Of a stretch of 35,570 nucleotides of DNA, positions 12,305 through 25,110 are shown piece after piece (positions within the stretch are counted from its first letter, which is position 1; the number at the start of each line of letters is the position of its first letter). The DNA is taken from NCBI RefSeq assembly GCF_000220395.1, contig NW_004087627.1, positions 1-35,570 on the forward strand. The letters run 5' to 3'. Source of the stretch: Ichthyophthirius multifiliis. Lineage: Eukaryota > Ciliophora > Oligohymenophorea > Hymenostomatida. A program made the position numbers and the translations under genes. Under the pieces are notes generated by a model. The model saw nothing but the letters and a program-made list of their open reading frames with translations, searched no databases and was not told where the DNA came from.

Positions 12305-13017
12305 TAGTTATTTAAGATTATTAAAGTTAGTTTAATTGAAAATTATAAAACTTTTAATTTATTTTATATATGAATAATTGTTTTTCAATGCCTTGTATTT
12401 TTAAATAATTTATGTATATGTAATTATAATTATGAAATATACTTAATAATATGTAAAGAAAATATTCTAAAATAATTTACTTATCATAAAATTTTAAATA
12501 CATTGTTTTAACTTCTCATTTTTTAATATAATTTTCTTTATTATAATTAACAATTTTATTAAACTCGTTAAATCTTAAATAATTAATTTATAGATATTTT
12601 ATTTATATATAAATCATATATTTAATAATATAATGAAAATATTAATTTTAAAATGATTATAATTTTAAGAATACAATTAAAAATAAAAAAGGTCTTAAGA
12701 TTATATAAAAACTGTAAAATTTATAAGAGTAATGATTGTCGGAATTTCTAATTTACTTATTTATTTGTTGATTTTTTACAACAAAATAAAAATTTAAAAA
12801 TGTAGATTATATAATATTAATATTAGTAAATTAAAAAATTTATAAATAAGTTAAATTTTATATTGTTATATATAAAGCTAAGATTATAAATAAGAAAAAT
12901 TGGATTTTTTTATACAAAAATATATATTATTAAATCAAGTGGTTTTCATTTTTAAATTGATTATAAATTACTAGTTTTATTATTTTAAGTATTAATTTAC
13001 AAATGGATAGATAATCA
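12305..13017. other. Convergent intergenic spacer
   Basis: This 713-bp A/T-rich stretch lies between the 3' ends of the channel gene and the minus-strand N/Q-rich gene. It presumably contains both transcript ends. I see no coding frame or RNA gene. Confidence 0.65.
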
Positions 13018-13815
13018 TCATTTTTTTAAATGCTTCTTTATCACGCGATTATTAAAATAAAAATTATTATTAAATTTGTTATTTATTTGATTAAGTTTTT
13101 AAATAAAAAAATCCTAATTCTGATTTAAATTATTTTCTTTTGTTTTAGCTTTTTATTTTAAATAATTTAAACCGCTTGTAATTTAAGAATCATCGAATTA
13201 TTGTTTTTATAATGGTTAATCAATAACTTCTGTATCATCATCAATTACAATACATTATTCTTTCTAAGAAATTTTATTTTTATTATTATGATTTAACTAT
13301 TCTAAAGTGCAAAGTTAAACATTTTATATTTAATTTTAATTATCTTAATATATTTATTAAAAAATATTTTAAATTTGTAATTGAAAACTTTGAATTTCTA
13401 TTTATAAATTGTAAAATTCAGCTTAAAAATGATAATCTTTATACAAATTACCGTTTTATTATAATAAATTTTAGAAATTTATATATTTTTACTCAAGTTA
13501 ATAATAATGATTTATCTTACTTTATAAATTTGAATCTATTTTAATAAAAAAATTTAAGCTTTTTGATGGCATTTATTATTATATTTCAAAATATTTTTCT
13601 TGCATTTGTTAAAAACTTGTGAAATAAAATTTTTATTTTGGCTAAACGTAGCATTAGAAATTATTCTAATTATATATATGGTTTTGATTATTTTAATTAG
13701 GAATATATTGGTAATTTATGTATTTTGCTTAATTATTGTATTAATAAAATTCTTTTTAATTATTTAATTAGTATTAACTTTCTTATTAGGGATATAAATA
13801 TTAATTATTATACAT
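13018..13815 (-). CDS. Asn/Gln/Tyr-rich protein with SIM-like motif, 265 aa
   Basis: A single-exon ciliate-code ORF runs from the ATG 13813-13815 to TGA 13018-13020: 798 nt, 265 codons plus stop. Standard translation misses it because it is full of TAA/TAG. The N-terminal 75 residues are prion-like, dominated by Asn, Gln and Tyr (QYQLNNQKEFYQYNNQ). The centre is Gln/Ile-rich and probably helical. Near residue 190 is a hydrophobic-acidic stretch CIVIDDDTEVID, the pattern of a SUMO-interacting motif. The C terminus is Lys/Asn-rich and basic. I see no known catalytic domain, signal peptide or membrane helix. The family is not recognised. A scaffold or granule role is only a guess from composition. 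Confidence 0.7.
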
Positions 13816-16391
13816 TTTTATATTTAAATTTTTTTTTTTAATCTGTTTTAATTTATTGTTAATATTATTTTTATTTTCTCAGTATAACAAAAAAATTTAT
13901 AAATATTAAATGAAAAAAAATAAAAAAAAAATGTATATTTCAATTAAGAAACTTATTATTAGTATATGCTTATATAGATTAAATTATTATTTTAATTCAT
14001 AATAAAACAAATTAATCAAAATGTAATGTACACGTAAATATATGCAGCCATTTCAAATTAATTTTATATATTTGTTAAATTTAAGAAATCATAAATAAAT
14101 TAATTAAAATAAAGAAATATGTACAAATAAAAAAATTTGTAATTTATAAATTAATTATGTTACATATAAATTTAATAAATATATAGATCTTATTTTTATC
14201 TTTTAAATTTTATATCATTTTGTTAATTTTCAAAATTATATTTTTTATTAATTTTATAATTTTTATTTTCGCATTTATTATAATATAAACAAATACAAAA
14301 ATAAAAGATTATTTATATCTTGCTTCTTTAATAACAATGCTAAATAAAAAAACTAAATATTTTTATAATTATGTATATAATATTAAAATTTTAAAAGCTT
14401 CTTGAAAATTATTAAAAATTAAAAAATATACAAGTTTATTAAATTTATATATAAAACTATCATTAATTTTTTCCATATGTATCTTTATTATATATATTTT
14501 TTTAAATTATTATATAACTTTATATTTAATATATTTATATATTTTAAAATATATAAAAAGTGAAATAAAAAATGAATATTTTACTTAGTTTACTTCTAGA
14601 AAATTATATAAACTTTTAATTATAAATTTTAGATATCTATAACATTCCAAATTTTAAACAATTGAAATATATTAAGAAAAAATCAAATATATTTTTCTAA
14701 AAAATTACAAATATATTTATTATGATTTAAAATAATAATATTTTAATAATTAATTTGAAAAAATATTATTCTTCAAATAATTAAAAATATTTTTAATTTT
14801 TCTTTAAATATTTAATTGTAATAAATGATTTTAAAAATATATTGTTATATAAAACAAAAATAATTTATTATGATAAAAATATTAGCAATAATAAACATAC
14901 ATATATTTTATAATTTTATTATAATTTTTTTTTTATATATACATATATATATAACTATTAATTATTATTTAAAAAATAAAAATTTTATTTTATTTTAATA
15001 TATAATGTTACTTTAATTTTAAATATAATAATAATCTATTTATTATTTTAAATCTAAAAATTTATCTATTTTTTTATATTTATTCTTTCTTATTATATAA
15101 ATTTTATACCATTTTTTTAATATATGTATGAAATTTAACTGATACAATTATTTGATTAAAGATATAAAATTTCTAAAATAAAATTAAACTTGTATTTTTT
15201 TATATTTGTAAATTTACTATTAAAAATATTTGAAATTTAAATTTTTTATAATTTTTCTTTTTATATTTTTAATTTTTATTCTTTTTTTATTTTATTAATT
15301 ACTAATTTTTTTTTATTTTTTTTCTTATATAATTACATAAATTTTAAAATAAAAATAAAATAACCAAATAATATATTTTTATTCATATAAAATTTTTAAG
15401 CAAATATATAAAAAAATATATACTCATAATAAAATATAAAAATATTATATTTCAATAATATATTTATTTTATAAATAAAAGATATATTTTTATATTTTAA
15501 AATTAAATACTATGTTTATGATTTTTTTTATTTATATTAATAATTAAAATAAAGTAATAAAAAAATGGACTTTATGATAAAATAAAAATTTATTGAATTT
15601 CATGAAAATATTAAATTGTTACTTCTTTTAAAGATTTACTGAACTTATTTATAATATTTAAATAAAATAATTAATTTTTTTCATTACAAAAGTAATTTAT
15701 GGAATGAGAAATATAAATGTGAATAAATAAATTTAGTTAAAAAAAATTTAAATAAAAATAAATTAAAAAAAAATAAAATGAACTAATTAATATTTAAAAT
15801 AAATATATTATTGATTTAAGAGAATAAAATTATTAAAAATAAAGACTAATTATTTAACAAATTTTATCTTTTTAATACAAAGTTATAAAGATTTTAAAAA
15901 TATTTATAATTTGTATATATATGTTAAATGCGTAACATTAAAAATTTTCGATTTAATTAAAAAAAAAAAATGAATTAATGAAATTAAATTTTCTATTTAT
16001 TATTTATTTAATTTTTTATACATTTATTTAAAGTTTTACTTTTCCATTATTTAAATTTTTAAAAGTTTAATGTCTAAAATATTTAATAATCTATATATTG
16101 TTATACGAATTCTATTACTTAAATAAATTAATTTAAAATTAAAATATTAATTAAACTAAAGAGATTTCTAAATCGTTTGACTTTTAAAAATTTAATAATA
16201 TAAAACTAAAAAATAAAAGAAGAAAATACTAATTAAATTATATAATGGATTCTGAAAAGAACTAGTAATTAAAATATTTAAACTTAAAAATTAAATTATT
16301 ATAAAATTTAAAAATTATTTATTTAAAAAAAAGTATTCATTATTTTTTAGAAATAAACAATTTTATTATATAAATATTTTTTAAATTTCAA
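13816..16391. other. Long gene-free AT-rich stretch
   Basis: About 2.6 kb of A/T-rich DNA is made of homopolymers, TA-rich blocks and no convincing ciliate-code frame on either strand. Its left end is the promoter side of the 265-aa gene and its right end is the 3' side of SLC44. A short plus-strand frame beginning at an ATG near 16244 runs antisense into SLC44 and is not called. Confidence 0.6.
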
Positions 16392-18885
16392 TCAATATTT
16401 GTTATTTCTTATTGTATTTAAAACACCTCTAATAATACTTGGACAATTAAAAGATCTTTCTTTTCCATAATGCGTTTTTTCAACTTCTTCATCAATAAAT
16501 GATGTTAAAATAAGAGTATTTGAAGCATCATTATAAAGACTTACAAAGAAAGAAGCTGTAGTATAAGATAATAATATAAAAGCCTTTTTAAATTAAAAAT
16601 TAATAAATTTTTAAAAATAAAGAACTAAAAAATTACAATAACTACAACAAATTCATTAGGTATATTTTAGTAATAAGTTGGAATTTTAATAATAATAATA
16701 TAACATATAAAACTACTTAAAAAACAAAGATAAAGCTTTGAAATAGTAAAAAAAATTCCTCCTAAGTTTCTTATTTATGAAAATCTTCTATCGTTTCTAA
16801 TTAATAAATAATAAGATAATTTAGAAGATTCAAAATATGAAAGGCCTGACATAGCAATATGCAAAATAGAATATCTATTTAAGTAACTCATATATCTGTC
16901 AAACCAAAAAAAAGAGCATTAGCAACAAACAGATAAATAATAGGCTATATTTTTCTTTATAATTTTTATATTTTTTTAGCATAATTCTTTTTTATTTTAT
17001 TTTCTAATTTTGTATATATTTTTTAGTTTATTTTTACATTTATTAAATTTCCTATCCTTATAAAATAGTCTAAAAAGGTTACTACTATTGAAGATATTAT
17101 TAATGATCCTAAATGGTATTTTACTAAAGTTTTTATACTAACCCTTGTTTTTTATTATTATTAAGATATAATATTATTTTACCATATGACATTTTATGTA
17201 TCTTTTTCTTTTTTATAATACCATTAGCAGCAACTATATGTTATTATAAAATCACTACATTAGACTAAAAAACCTCTAAAAACCAAAAAAAAAAATGCAT
17301 GTAAAGTTAATTTGAAGTATTAATGAGTTGATAGTTATATTTATTAGAATGGAAGTTAATTTTATGTATCTATTGTATATCCATGAGATAATATATTACT
17401 TTTATTTTTAGATAAAGAAAAAAAAAAAATGTTTGTTCATAAATATATTTTTTTTATATACAAACAAACATCTACCCAAAAACAAAAAAAACTTAACAAA
17501 ACTATAAACAAAATAGGGGGTATAATCAAAATCATTTTATTTTATTAAATAAAATTTGCAGCCAACTTTATATTAAAAAAAAAAATTAATGTAAATATTA
17601 TTTAAAATAAATTACTTTTAGTTAACAAGAAATGAGTTTTATTTTTTAATTTAAATAAAGAACTATTGAAAATACAGCTAGACCACAAATCCAACATGAA
17701 ATTGCAGTTAATAAAAAGAATATTTTATAATCTGATAAAAACTAAAGTCTATTTTTAATATAATATTTTTCTTGTGGGTCTGTTTCATTTTCTAATACTC
17801 TTTATTTTTTTTCAATTAAAATAATCTAAATAAATATATTTTACGGTATCGCTCCAGAAGTGCCTCTAAAGAAAAACAAAGTACCTAAAAATCCCATAAA
17901 TATGGTAAAGCTTAGAAATAAAAACCAAGACAAAATATCTCCGAAATAGGCGAATCCGAAATAAATAGCTCTATTATTATTATTAAAAATTATATATATA
18001 TATATATATAAAATATTATAAAAATCCTAATTTTTTTATATGTTCTCTTTTATTATAACAAAAAAAACCGATTTTTATTATAATAAATATGGAAATATAT
18101 AATTGATTTTATTTATGTTCTTCTATTAAATAAAAGCGAATTTAAAAATTATAGGATTTATAATATATATATTATTATATAACCCAAAAATAAAACTTAA
18201 TAAAGCTGATAAACCAATAATAGCCAAAGCTATATATATTTAAAATATATAATTTTAAATTTCATTAATATAAATAGCAGTTTCAATTTATTTTTAATAT
18301 GTTATTTCTTTCGGTACGCAAACTGTATCTTTGAGAAATGTTTCGTAAATCAAAAATGTTTAATTTGGATAATGCGAATTATTATATATGCAAGATTTTA
18401 CATTTGAATTTGTAGCACATTCAATTTTCTAACCTTCCATGTTTTTTTGTAAGTTATTAGGACATTATTTTATACAAACTGTATTTGTTAAGTAATTTTT
18501 ATCTGGATTTGCAAAATATATAAATGGATACTCTTTAAGAGTTTTTTTTCCACATGCTCTGTCTAATATTTTTATATAAAATATTAAAAAATAACTATTA
18601 TTATTTACGATCAGGATCCCTTGGGGTTATGAATTCTTATATTTTATTTTCATGTTTAAATATGTTACTAAAAATTAAAAAGTAATACAATAAAAACAAT
18701 GTAAATATTATGAAATATATTAAATCGTGACATTTTCGATCTTTCGAAGGACCGTTTTTTAAACTTACAGCAGATAATTTTCCTTATTCAAACTGATCAT
18801 CATCATTATTCTATACTCCTAAAATCAAATCGTTTTTTTATAAGCCAGAAGCTGGTAAAGGAAAATCATATTATTATTAACTCAT
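16392..18885 (-). CDS. Choline-transporter-like protein (SLC44/CTL family), 664 aa
   Basis: A polytopic membrane protein of the SLC44 family, which carries choline and related amines. It starts at the ATG 18883-18885 and stops at TGA 16392-16394. Seven introns (18563-18608, 17971-18183, 17566-17615, 17399-17461, 17144-17182, 16896-16930, 16584-16636) leave exactly 1995 nt. Diagnostic features in order: first membrane helix near residues 58-80; Cys-rich extracellular loop with ACGKKTLKEYPFIYF and VCIKQCP; QWYYKKEKD; the family hallmark VKYHLGSLI; IAMSGLSYFESSK; and, near the C terminus, TTASFFVSLYNDASNTLIL then IDEE. The intron at 16896-16930 has a textbook branch site TGCTAAT and pyrimidine tract. 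The second intron is unusually long (213 nt) and contains a TA repeat. The gene appears intact. The substrate is inferred from the family. Confidence 0.92.
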
Positions 18886-19390
18886 ATAAAAAATTGAATT
18901 TATTATTAATTTATATAAATATTTGTTTATTTATTTAAAATAAACATTAATTTTATTTATTTATTTTAAAAATTAATTGATATTTTTTCTGATTATATTT
19001 ATTCAATAAAATATAAAATAATAAAATAATTAAAAATAATTAAAAATATTAATTATATTTAAATAGTTATAAATATTAATTTATTATAAATTTAAATATT
19101 TTTTTAATAAAGAATAAAATAAATTATTTAAATTAAAAAATTATTTAAAATTTTTAAAATTCTTTATTCAATATTAAATAAAAAAAAATATATATATAAG
19201 GAAATTTATTTAAAATATTTATATAAATTTTAATATCAAATACATAATAATAAAAAAAAAAATATATAAATTTAAAATAATAATATTATGTATTTTTTCC
19301 AGAATTATTGTTTCAAAAAAAACAAATAAAAAAATTATATAAATATAAATATAAATATAAATATAAATATAAATATAAATATAAATATAA

Positions 19391-19421
<31 letters not shown>

Positions 19422-19931
19422 TATTATCATTATTATTATTTCAATTATATTAATATAATGTTTTATAATTTAATATATATATTTTTTTTTTATTTATTAT
19501 TATTTCATTTTTTTTTTTTATAATACTTTTACTTAATATTTTAAATATATTTATTAAAAAAAAAGTTTCTATTTATTATAATATTTTTTTTTTCTTATAA
19601 TATATTTAAAATAATTTAAATTACTTTTATATATTTTTTTAATTATAAAATTTTTATTTTTAATTATATATTTTTTTTTTTATTTCTTTTTTTATTATAT
19701 TTATTTTTAAATAAAAGTTTCATAAAATAAGTATATTTTTTTTAATTAAATTTTATTAATTAATTTCTTTTTTTTTATAGAAAATTTATACTTTTATATT
19801 AAATAGAAAATTTAAATATAAAATATTTAAAATAAAATACTATAAATATTTTCTAATATAAATTATAAAATTTTATATATATTAAAAAGTTTTTATAAAG
19901 CATATAATCTTTAATACAAAATTACATTAGT
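18886..19931. other. Shared upstream region of SLC44 and anoctamin genes
   Basis: The two flanking genes are divergent, so this 1.05-kb A/T-rich region must hold both promoters. It contains an ATAAAT-type microsatellite and T-rich tracts. No transcription-factor site can be named from sequence alone. Confidence 0.65.
19335..19398. repeat. (ATAAAT)n microsatellite
   Basis: About ten tandem ATAAAT (TATAAA) units grade into a TA repeat. The 71-aa ORF across it reads as alternating Tyr/Lys and is a repeat artefact. Confidence 0.9.
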
Positions 19932-21992
19932 ATGAGTATAATTTAATCAAATTAATTAAGATAAAAAAATATTTCAAAAAGTGATAATTAAGATATTCCA
20001 TTACTTACTAATTAATCTAATAATTAAATCGATAACAATATATTATTAAGCAATAATTTATAAAAAAGTAAAAATGATTAATTTATAAAGTCATAAAGTA
20101 GTATACAAAAAGAAGAAAATATAAATAATATTTTGGGTTCATTAAAAAAAATTGAAGAGTAAATGTAATAAAATCATCACAAAAACATAGAATAAAAAGT
20201 TAATAAAATATACCTGAGGAAAAGTAAAAAAAGCCAAAAAAGAGAAAAGATTAAAATCGTGATTATAGTGAAAGTCGTTTAAATAAAATAAAGGAAATCG
20301 AAAATTTTTTATTGGAATTAAATCCTATAATTCCTGAAAAAACAGGAATAATTCAAGATGTAAAATTTTTAGATGAAAAAAATTTACATGCAGGAGATTT
20401 CGTATTTTAATTGTATAATCCTGACTATCATGAATTCAAATATGGAGAGAAAATAAAAATATTTGATATCAACATTATTGAATAAATTGAAAATATTAAA
20501 GATGGAATAGAAAAAGAAAAAGATACATTTGTTATATTATCATAAATTACAGAAATGTGCTAATTAGCTTTTCATGCAGAGACTAATTTCGAATCTTAAA
20601 AAAATGAAAATGAATTAATTACTTTAGCTTTGTATAGAATTGTTAAAAGAATTTCTGATTACAATAAGGCTAGGTAAAAAGAATTAGACAAGTTAAAAGA
20701 ATTTGAAACTGAATAGTTAAAAATGATTAAATTTACAAATGAAAAACTTGGTGTTTTTGAGAAAATGATAAAACCTCCAGAAGATAGAAAAGCAAATATG
20801 AAATATTATAAAAAAAATTGTATTGTAGATGATAATGGTAAGGCTAATTATTTAAAAAATTAGATTTTTATTGAAGGAGGAAATGGTGAAACTTCAAAAT
20901 AATTAAATAGTGGCTATTTATATTATGATGAGAATAAAAAATAATGGTTAAGAACAACTAACCCAGTAAATGATTTAACAACACTATTTAGAAATTTTAT
21001 TATTTATAAATTAACTTAATAAGGTGGATTTAAAGTTAGATAATTTATTTCTTCTTGCGGAGAATACATTTTTCTCGTTATTTATTGCTCATATTTAAAT
21101 CTTAAGGTTTAGGCATCTATTAGTTCTTTAAATAAATAGTTATCATATTGCTAAACTGATATTTTTTCATTAGAGCCGACTGATTCAAGGTTAAGGCCTT
21201 TAAGATTGAATAATATAATAAAAATAAATTAAGAAAATGAAAACGTAAAGAAAGTTTTAGAAGAGCTTAAAAATTAAAGAATAAAAGAAAGGTTTACTAA
21301 AGAAATCGAACCATTGGAAAATTCATTTTTATTAACTAATTATGAGGAATTTTTAGAATAAAAATAAAATAAAATAAAATATTAATATTAGGCTGATGAA
21401 CTTGAATATAAATATTAAAAAAAAAGGACTGTTTTTCTAGAAACTATTGAAACTTTAAAAGAAAATATTAGAAAATAAGTTACTGAAGAACTTAATAATT
21501 AATCACAAAGTATAGTTTTAGGAAAAAGCTCATAGAGTGATTAAAAAGAAGATTAAGAGCTTGAAAATCTTAAAATTGAAATTTTTAAACTTTTATATTC
21601 TATTAATTTAAAAAAGTTAAGCTTTGAAACTTAATGTTCTTATATTGAAAATACTGAAGAAATATAAGGTATTTATTTTATAATTTATATTTTTTTGGTA
21701 TTTTAAAAATATTTTTTTTTTTTCAGAAAATTAAGATGAGAATATATAAGTTTTTAAAGCATATAGAGATTATTTAATAATCTTTAATGATAAAATATAA
21801 TAAATAAGAAAATAATTCGATGATAATAATTATCTTGAAATATCATTTTATGAATTATAAGAAATATTTTCATTTAAAATAAAACAGTCAGAAGTTGAAA
21901 TAAAAGACAGGTTATAAAAAGATAAAGCATTTATAAAAAAAAAAATTATTTTAATCGAAACTGGAGAAAAATTTCATTTATTAGTATATATA

Positions 21993-22023
<31 letters not shown>

Positions 22024-24284
22024 ACTGCCAGCCTAATAAATAAAGCAATTTATATAATTTAAAATGCAATAATAACTTGAAAAAGCATTTATAAGTTCAT
22101 TAGAAGAGTCAAAGAAAAAATAATTTGGGAATAACATAAAGACAATATGGGATAAATATAATATAAAGTATAGTCCAATATACACAGAATATTTATATAC
22201 TTCATAAAAATAAAAAGTACGAAATCGTATAAAATACGAAAATTTATGGAATAAAAAAGTCATTAATATAGACGAAAAATACGACTTGTTTACAAAAATG
22301 TAAAGAATAAAAATAACTTATTCAATTTTGGTTAGATTATTTGACTTTTCGAAATTAAAAAATAAATATAATTTAATTCATAACTATTTCCCATTACATG
22401 ATTAGTTTATGCTTACCGGAAACGATATATATTGTGAAATGTTTTATTAAGCCTGGTTAAATTAAAAAAAATAGGAATTTCTTTTAAAATATGATTTAGA
22501 TGATCATAAGCTTGAAGAAAACGGAGAGTCTATAAAACTAATAAAAAACAAAATATTTTCAGAGGAAATTTACAAAAAAGAATTCGAATAAAAAAGAGAC
22601 TTATTTAAAAAAAACTGCCTTCTGTAAATATGGAAAGGAACTTTTAATTACTATGATATTCCTTAGAAGGAAATAAGGGATTATTTTGGGGAAAAAATTG
22701 CACTTTATTTCACTTTTTTAACCTTTTATATTAAATTTACACTTCCTATTGCATTTTTAGCACTTCCAGTATTCATTATTTAAGAATTAAATATTGGAAG
22801 TAGTGATGAGAATGAAGATGATGGATTACTTGAATAGTCTTTTTCGATTATTTTTACACTTATTGTTGTTTTATGGGCTAATATTTTCTGTGGTTAATGG
22901 AAATTAATAGAAACTTAATTCGTTTTGAAATATGGTATGTAGGATATTGACGATGATGATAATATAAGGTTTAATTATTATTTTTTTTTATTTATAATAT
23001 TTTTTTAAAAATATAAAAGACCAGGGTTTAAAGGATAATATGTAAGATCAATAATATCAAATAAATTAAATGAATTAAGTTATGATAAAAACGAAACATT
23101 AAAGATTGAGTTTTTGACTTGGGCCATTATATTTATTGTAATGATAGTTAATACAATTATTATATATGCATTATTGTATTTATAAGTATTTTTCGATAAA
23201 TACAACAAAATCGATTAGGGTAAAAGCTTTTAAGCCTTAAATATTTTAGTCCCTACTCTTATTTTATAATTAATTTATAGTATTTTTGAATATTTTTATC
23301 ATTTTTTGATTGGAAAATCATGTGAACTAGCTAATTATAAAACTTCTTAAGAATATGAAGATAGCTACTCCTCTAAAATTTTCATTATAACACTTTTCAA
23401 TCATCTTATTCCTCCTACTTTAATTTCTTTTATCATAAATCTTAATATAAGATGTGTTTAAGCTGATTGCATGTTTCATCTTAAAGGATATGTCAGATCA
23501 TATCAATATTATTTAATTCTTAAATAATTAAAAGATTGTGCTATGCCACTTTTTTACAGATTTTATATTTTTGCTAAAGAAATCAATATTACAATTAGAA
23601 GAAATCTTGGATTAAGCAGCACCTAAATTATAAACGAAAATACCAAAATAAATAATTAAATTGAAACTGAATCTAGATAAAGTTATATTTTTTTATATAA
23701 AATTTAATTGTTTATAAATATTAAAAAAAGAATCAAATACAAACGAATAAATTGATAATACAACAAAAGACTATATAAATTTAATTTGTTATTTTTGTTT
23801 TAATGTTACTTATGGTTTAGGTTTTCCTTTAGTTTTCATATTAAGCTTTATTATATGTATATTGAAATATTAAGTAAGTAAAAAAATATATACGAAATAT
23901 GCCTAAAGGCCCATACCTGAAAACGCCAAAAGTATCGGAATTTTTAAATAGTTTTTAGATATGGGATCTTCACTTTCGATTTTAACTTATTCAGGAGTGC
24001 TTTGTTTTACTACAAATAAGAGCTTTCCTAATGGTCTTTCGAGATTATTTGTATTTATGTTGCTTATATTATCTTTCTTTTCAATTAAGTTTATTATTAA
24101 TAGATTTTATGACGATGTGGATAGAAAAACTGGAGATTTAATGAAAAGATAGGAATATATTGTTAAAAAAGTTGTTGAAGGTTATAAAAAGGGAGTCTAA
24201 AAAATTTTTCAAGGAGATTAGGTTTAACCTTTATTTAAGGTTTATGGAACATATTTGGAAGATTATAATTAGTTAAAAAAATGA
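19932..24284 (+). CDS. Anoctamin (TMEM16) family membrane protein, about 1370 aa
   Basis: A member of the anoctamin family, whose proteins are Ca2+-activated ion channels or phospholipid scramblases. It starts at ATG 19932 and stops at TGA 24282. Introns are 20159-20199, 21669-21726, 21984-22023, 22969-23019 and 23682-23730. The cytosolic N terminus is very long (about 850 aa), charged and coiled-coil-like. The anoctamin domain begins around IRDYFGEKIALYF, with the usual pattern of helices: LIVVLWANIFCGQW, then RRPGFKGQY, WAIIFIVMIVNT, ANYKTSQEYEDSY and FHLKGYVRSYQYYLI. A helix pair follows and then RPIPENAKSIGIF. The frame on either side of the third intron differs by one surplus base. That intron is TA repeat plus an A24 run, so an indel there or in the A11 run at 21936-21946 is the likely cause. 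Spliced length is 3n+1. The 76-aa minus ORF at 22033-22263 is a shadow. Confidence 0.92.
21987..22022. repeat. TA repeat plus A24 run inside an anoctamin intron
   Basis: The third anoctamin intron (21984-22023) consists almost only of a short TA repeat followed by an A run of about 24. It coincides with the one-base frame discrepancy of that gene, so its true length is uncertain. Confidence 0.8.
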
Positions 24285-24412
24285 TTTATTAAAATAATAT
24301 AAATATATTTTTATAAAAATAAAAAGATATATATAAAATATATATGTATTTATCTTTAGAAAATATTTTTATTTTAAATCTTTATAATCTTTATAATCTG
24401 TCATTTTATCAA
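24285..24412. other. Convergent spacer, anoctamin and macro-domain genes
   Basis: Only 128 bp separate the two stop codons. The stretch is A/T-rich and presumably holds both 3' ends. Confidence 0.6.
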
Positions 24413-25110
24413 TCAAGAAGTAAGTAAAGCTTCTTTTAAACCATCAGTATAATTTGAAAATTATCTTTAATCTCTAGCCCCAAAAATTTCTTTAAATGCA
24501 TCAATAAATATTTATAATGTACTTTCTTCTTTATGGATGAATTTAATTTCAGTTAAAGAAATGTTTTTTGTATCATCTTAGATTTCTTAAATAATTGCAT
24601 TTTTCAAAGCTAAAGCTGTTTCTTGTTTTGGAATTCCAAAAAGCAATGAAGCCACATCTGTAAAGATTACGGATTAAATATTATTTTATTTGCAATATTA
24701 TAAAGCTTTTTAAAAGCATTATTAAAGTTAATTTTGTTCATCATTTACTCCACCTTTCCATACAGGAACAAATAAATGGATTATTTTTTGAACATTTTAT
24801 AATCCACAAGATTCTGTTATTTCAATTTCTCCGGTTTAAAAAGGGTCTTCTGTTTATTTTTTTTATAACTCTGAATGAAGTTTTAGATTATGTCCTTTTA
24901 CAGAAAGGAATTAAAACGATTTTTACCATAATTATCTGTTCCTGATACTATTGCTTGCGATTTTTCCTTTGTTATGTCTCCTACTTTTATATGTATTATT
25001 GTGTTGTTTATTTTTTATGTATATTCAATAGAAATATCATTTGTTTTTTAATCTTAAGGCGAGTATTTTTGCCTTGCAATTTCTTTTTCCTTTACACATA
25101 AGCAACCCAT
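24413..25110 (-). CDS. Macro-domain protein with lipidation-type N terminus, 221 aa
   Basis: A small macro-domain protein; the family binds ADP-ribose or its derivatives and some members hydrolyse them. It starts at ATG 25108-25110, has one 32-nt intron (24895-24926) and stops at TGA 24413-24415. Exons are exactly 666 nt. The macro fold runs from about residue 40: IIHIKVGDITKEKSQAIVS, TDNYGHN, ESCGL, IIHLFVPVWKGG, VIFTDVASLLFGIPKQETA (the second ADP-ribose loop) and LTEIKFIHKEESTLQIFIDA near the C terminus. The glycine-rich first loop (GGGV type) is replaced by a short segment, so hydrolase activity is doubtful. The protein begins MGCLCVK, a Gly2/Cys3/Cys5 arrangement typical of N-myristoylation plus palmitoylation. 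It may therefore be membrane-tethered. The gene appears intact. Confidence 0.87.

Noticed and set aside
16244-16480. Plus-strand frame starting MDSEKN
   Set aside because: It runs antisense into the well-supported SLC44 3' exon and its later part is low-complexity.
19308-19523. 71-aa Lys/Tyr-repeat ORF
   Set aside because: It is the ATAAAT microsatellite followed by T-rich DNA, not a gene.
22033-22263. 76-aa minus-strand ORF
   Set aside because: It is antisense to an anoctamin exon that reads clearly on the plus strand.
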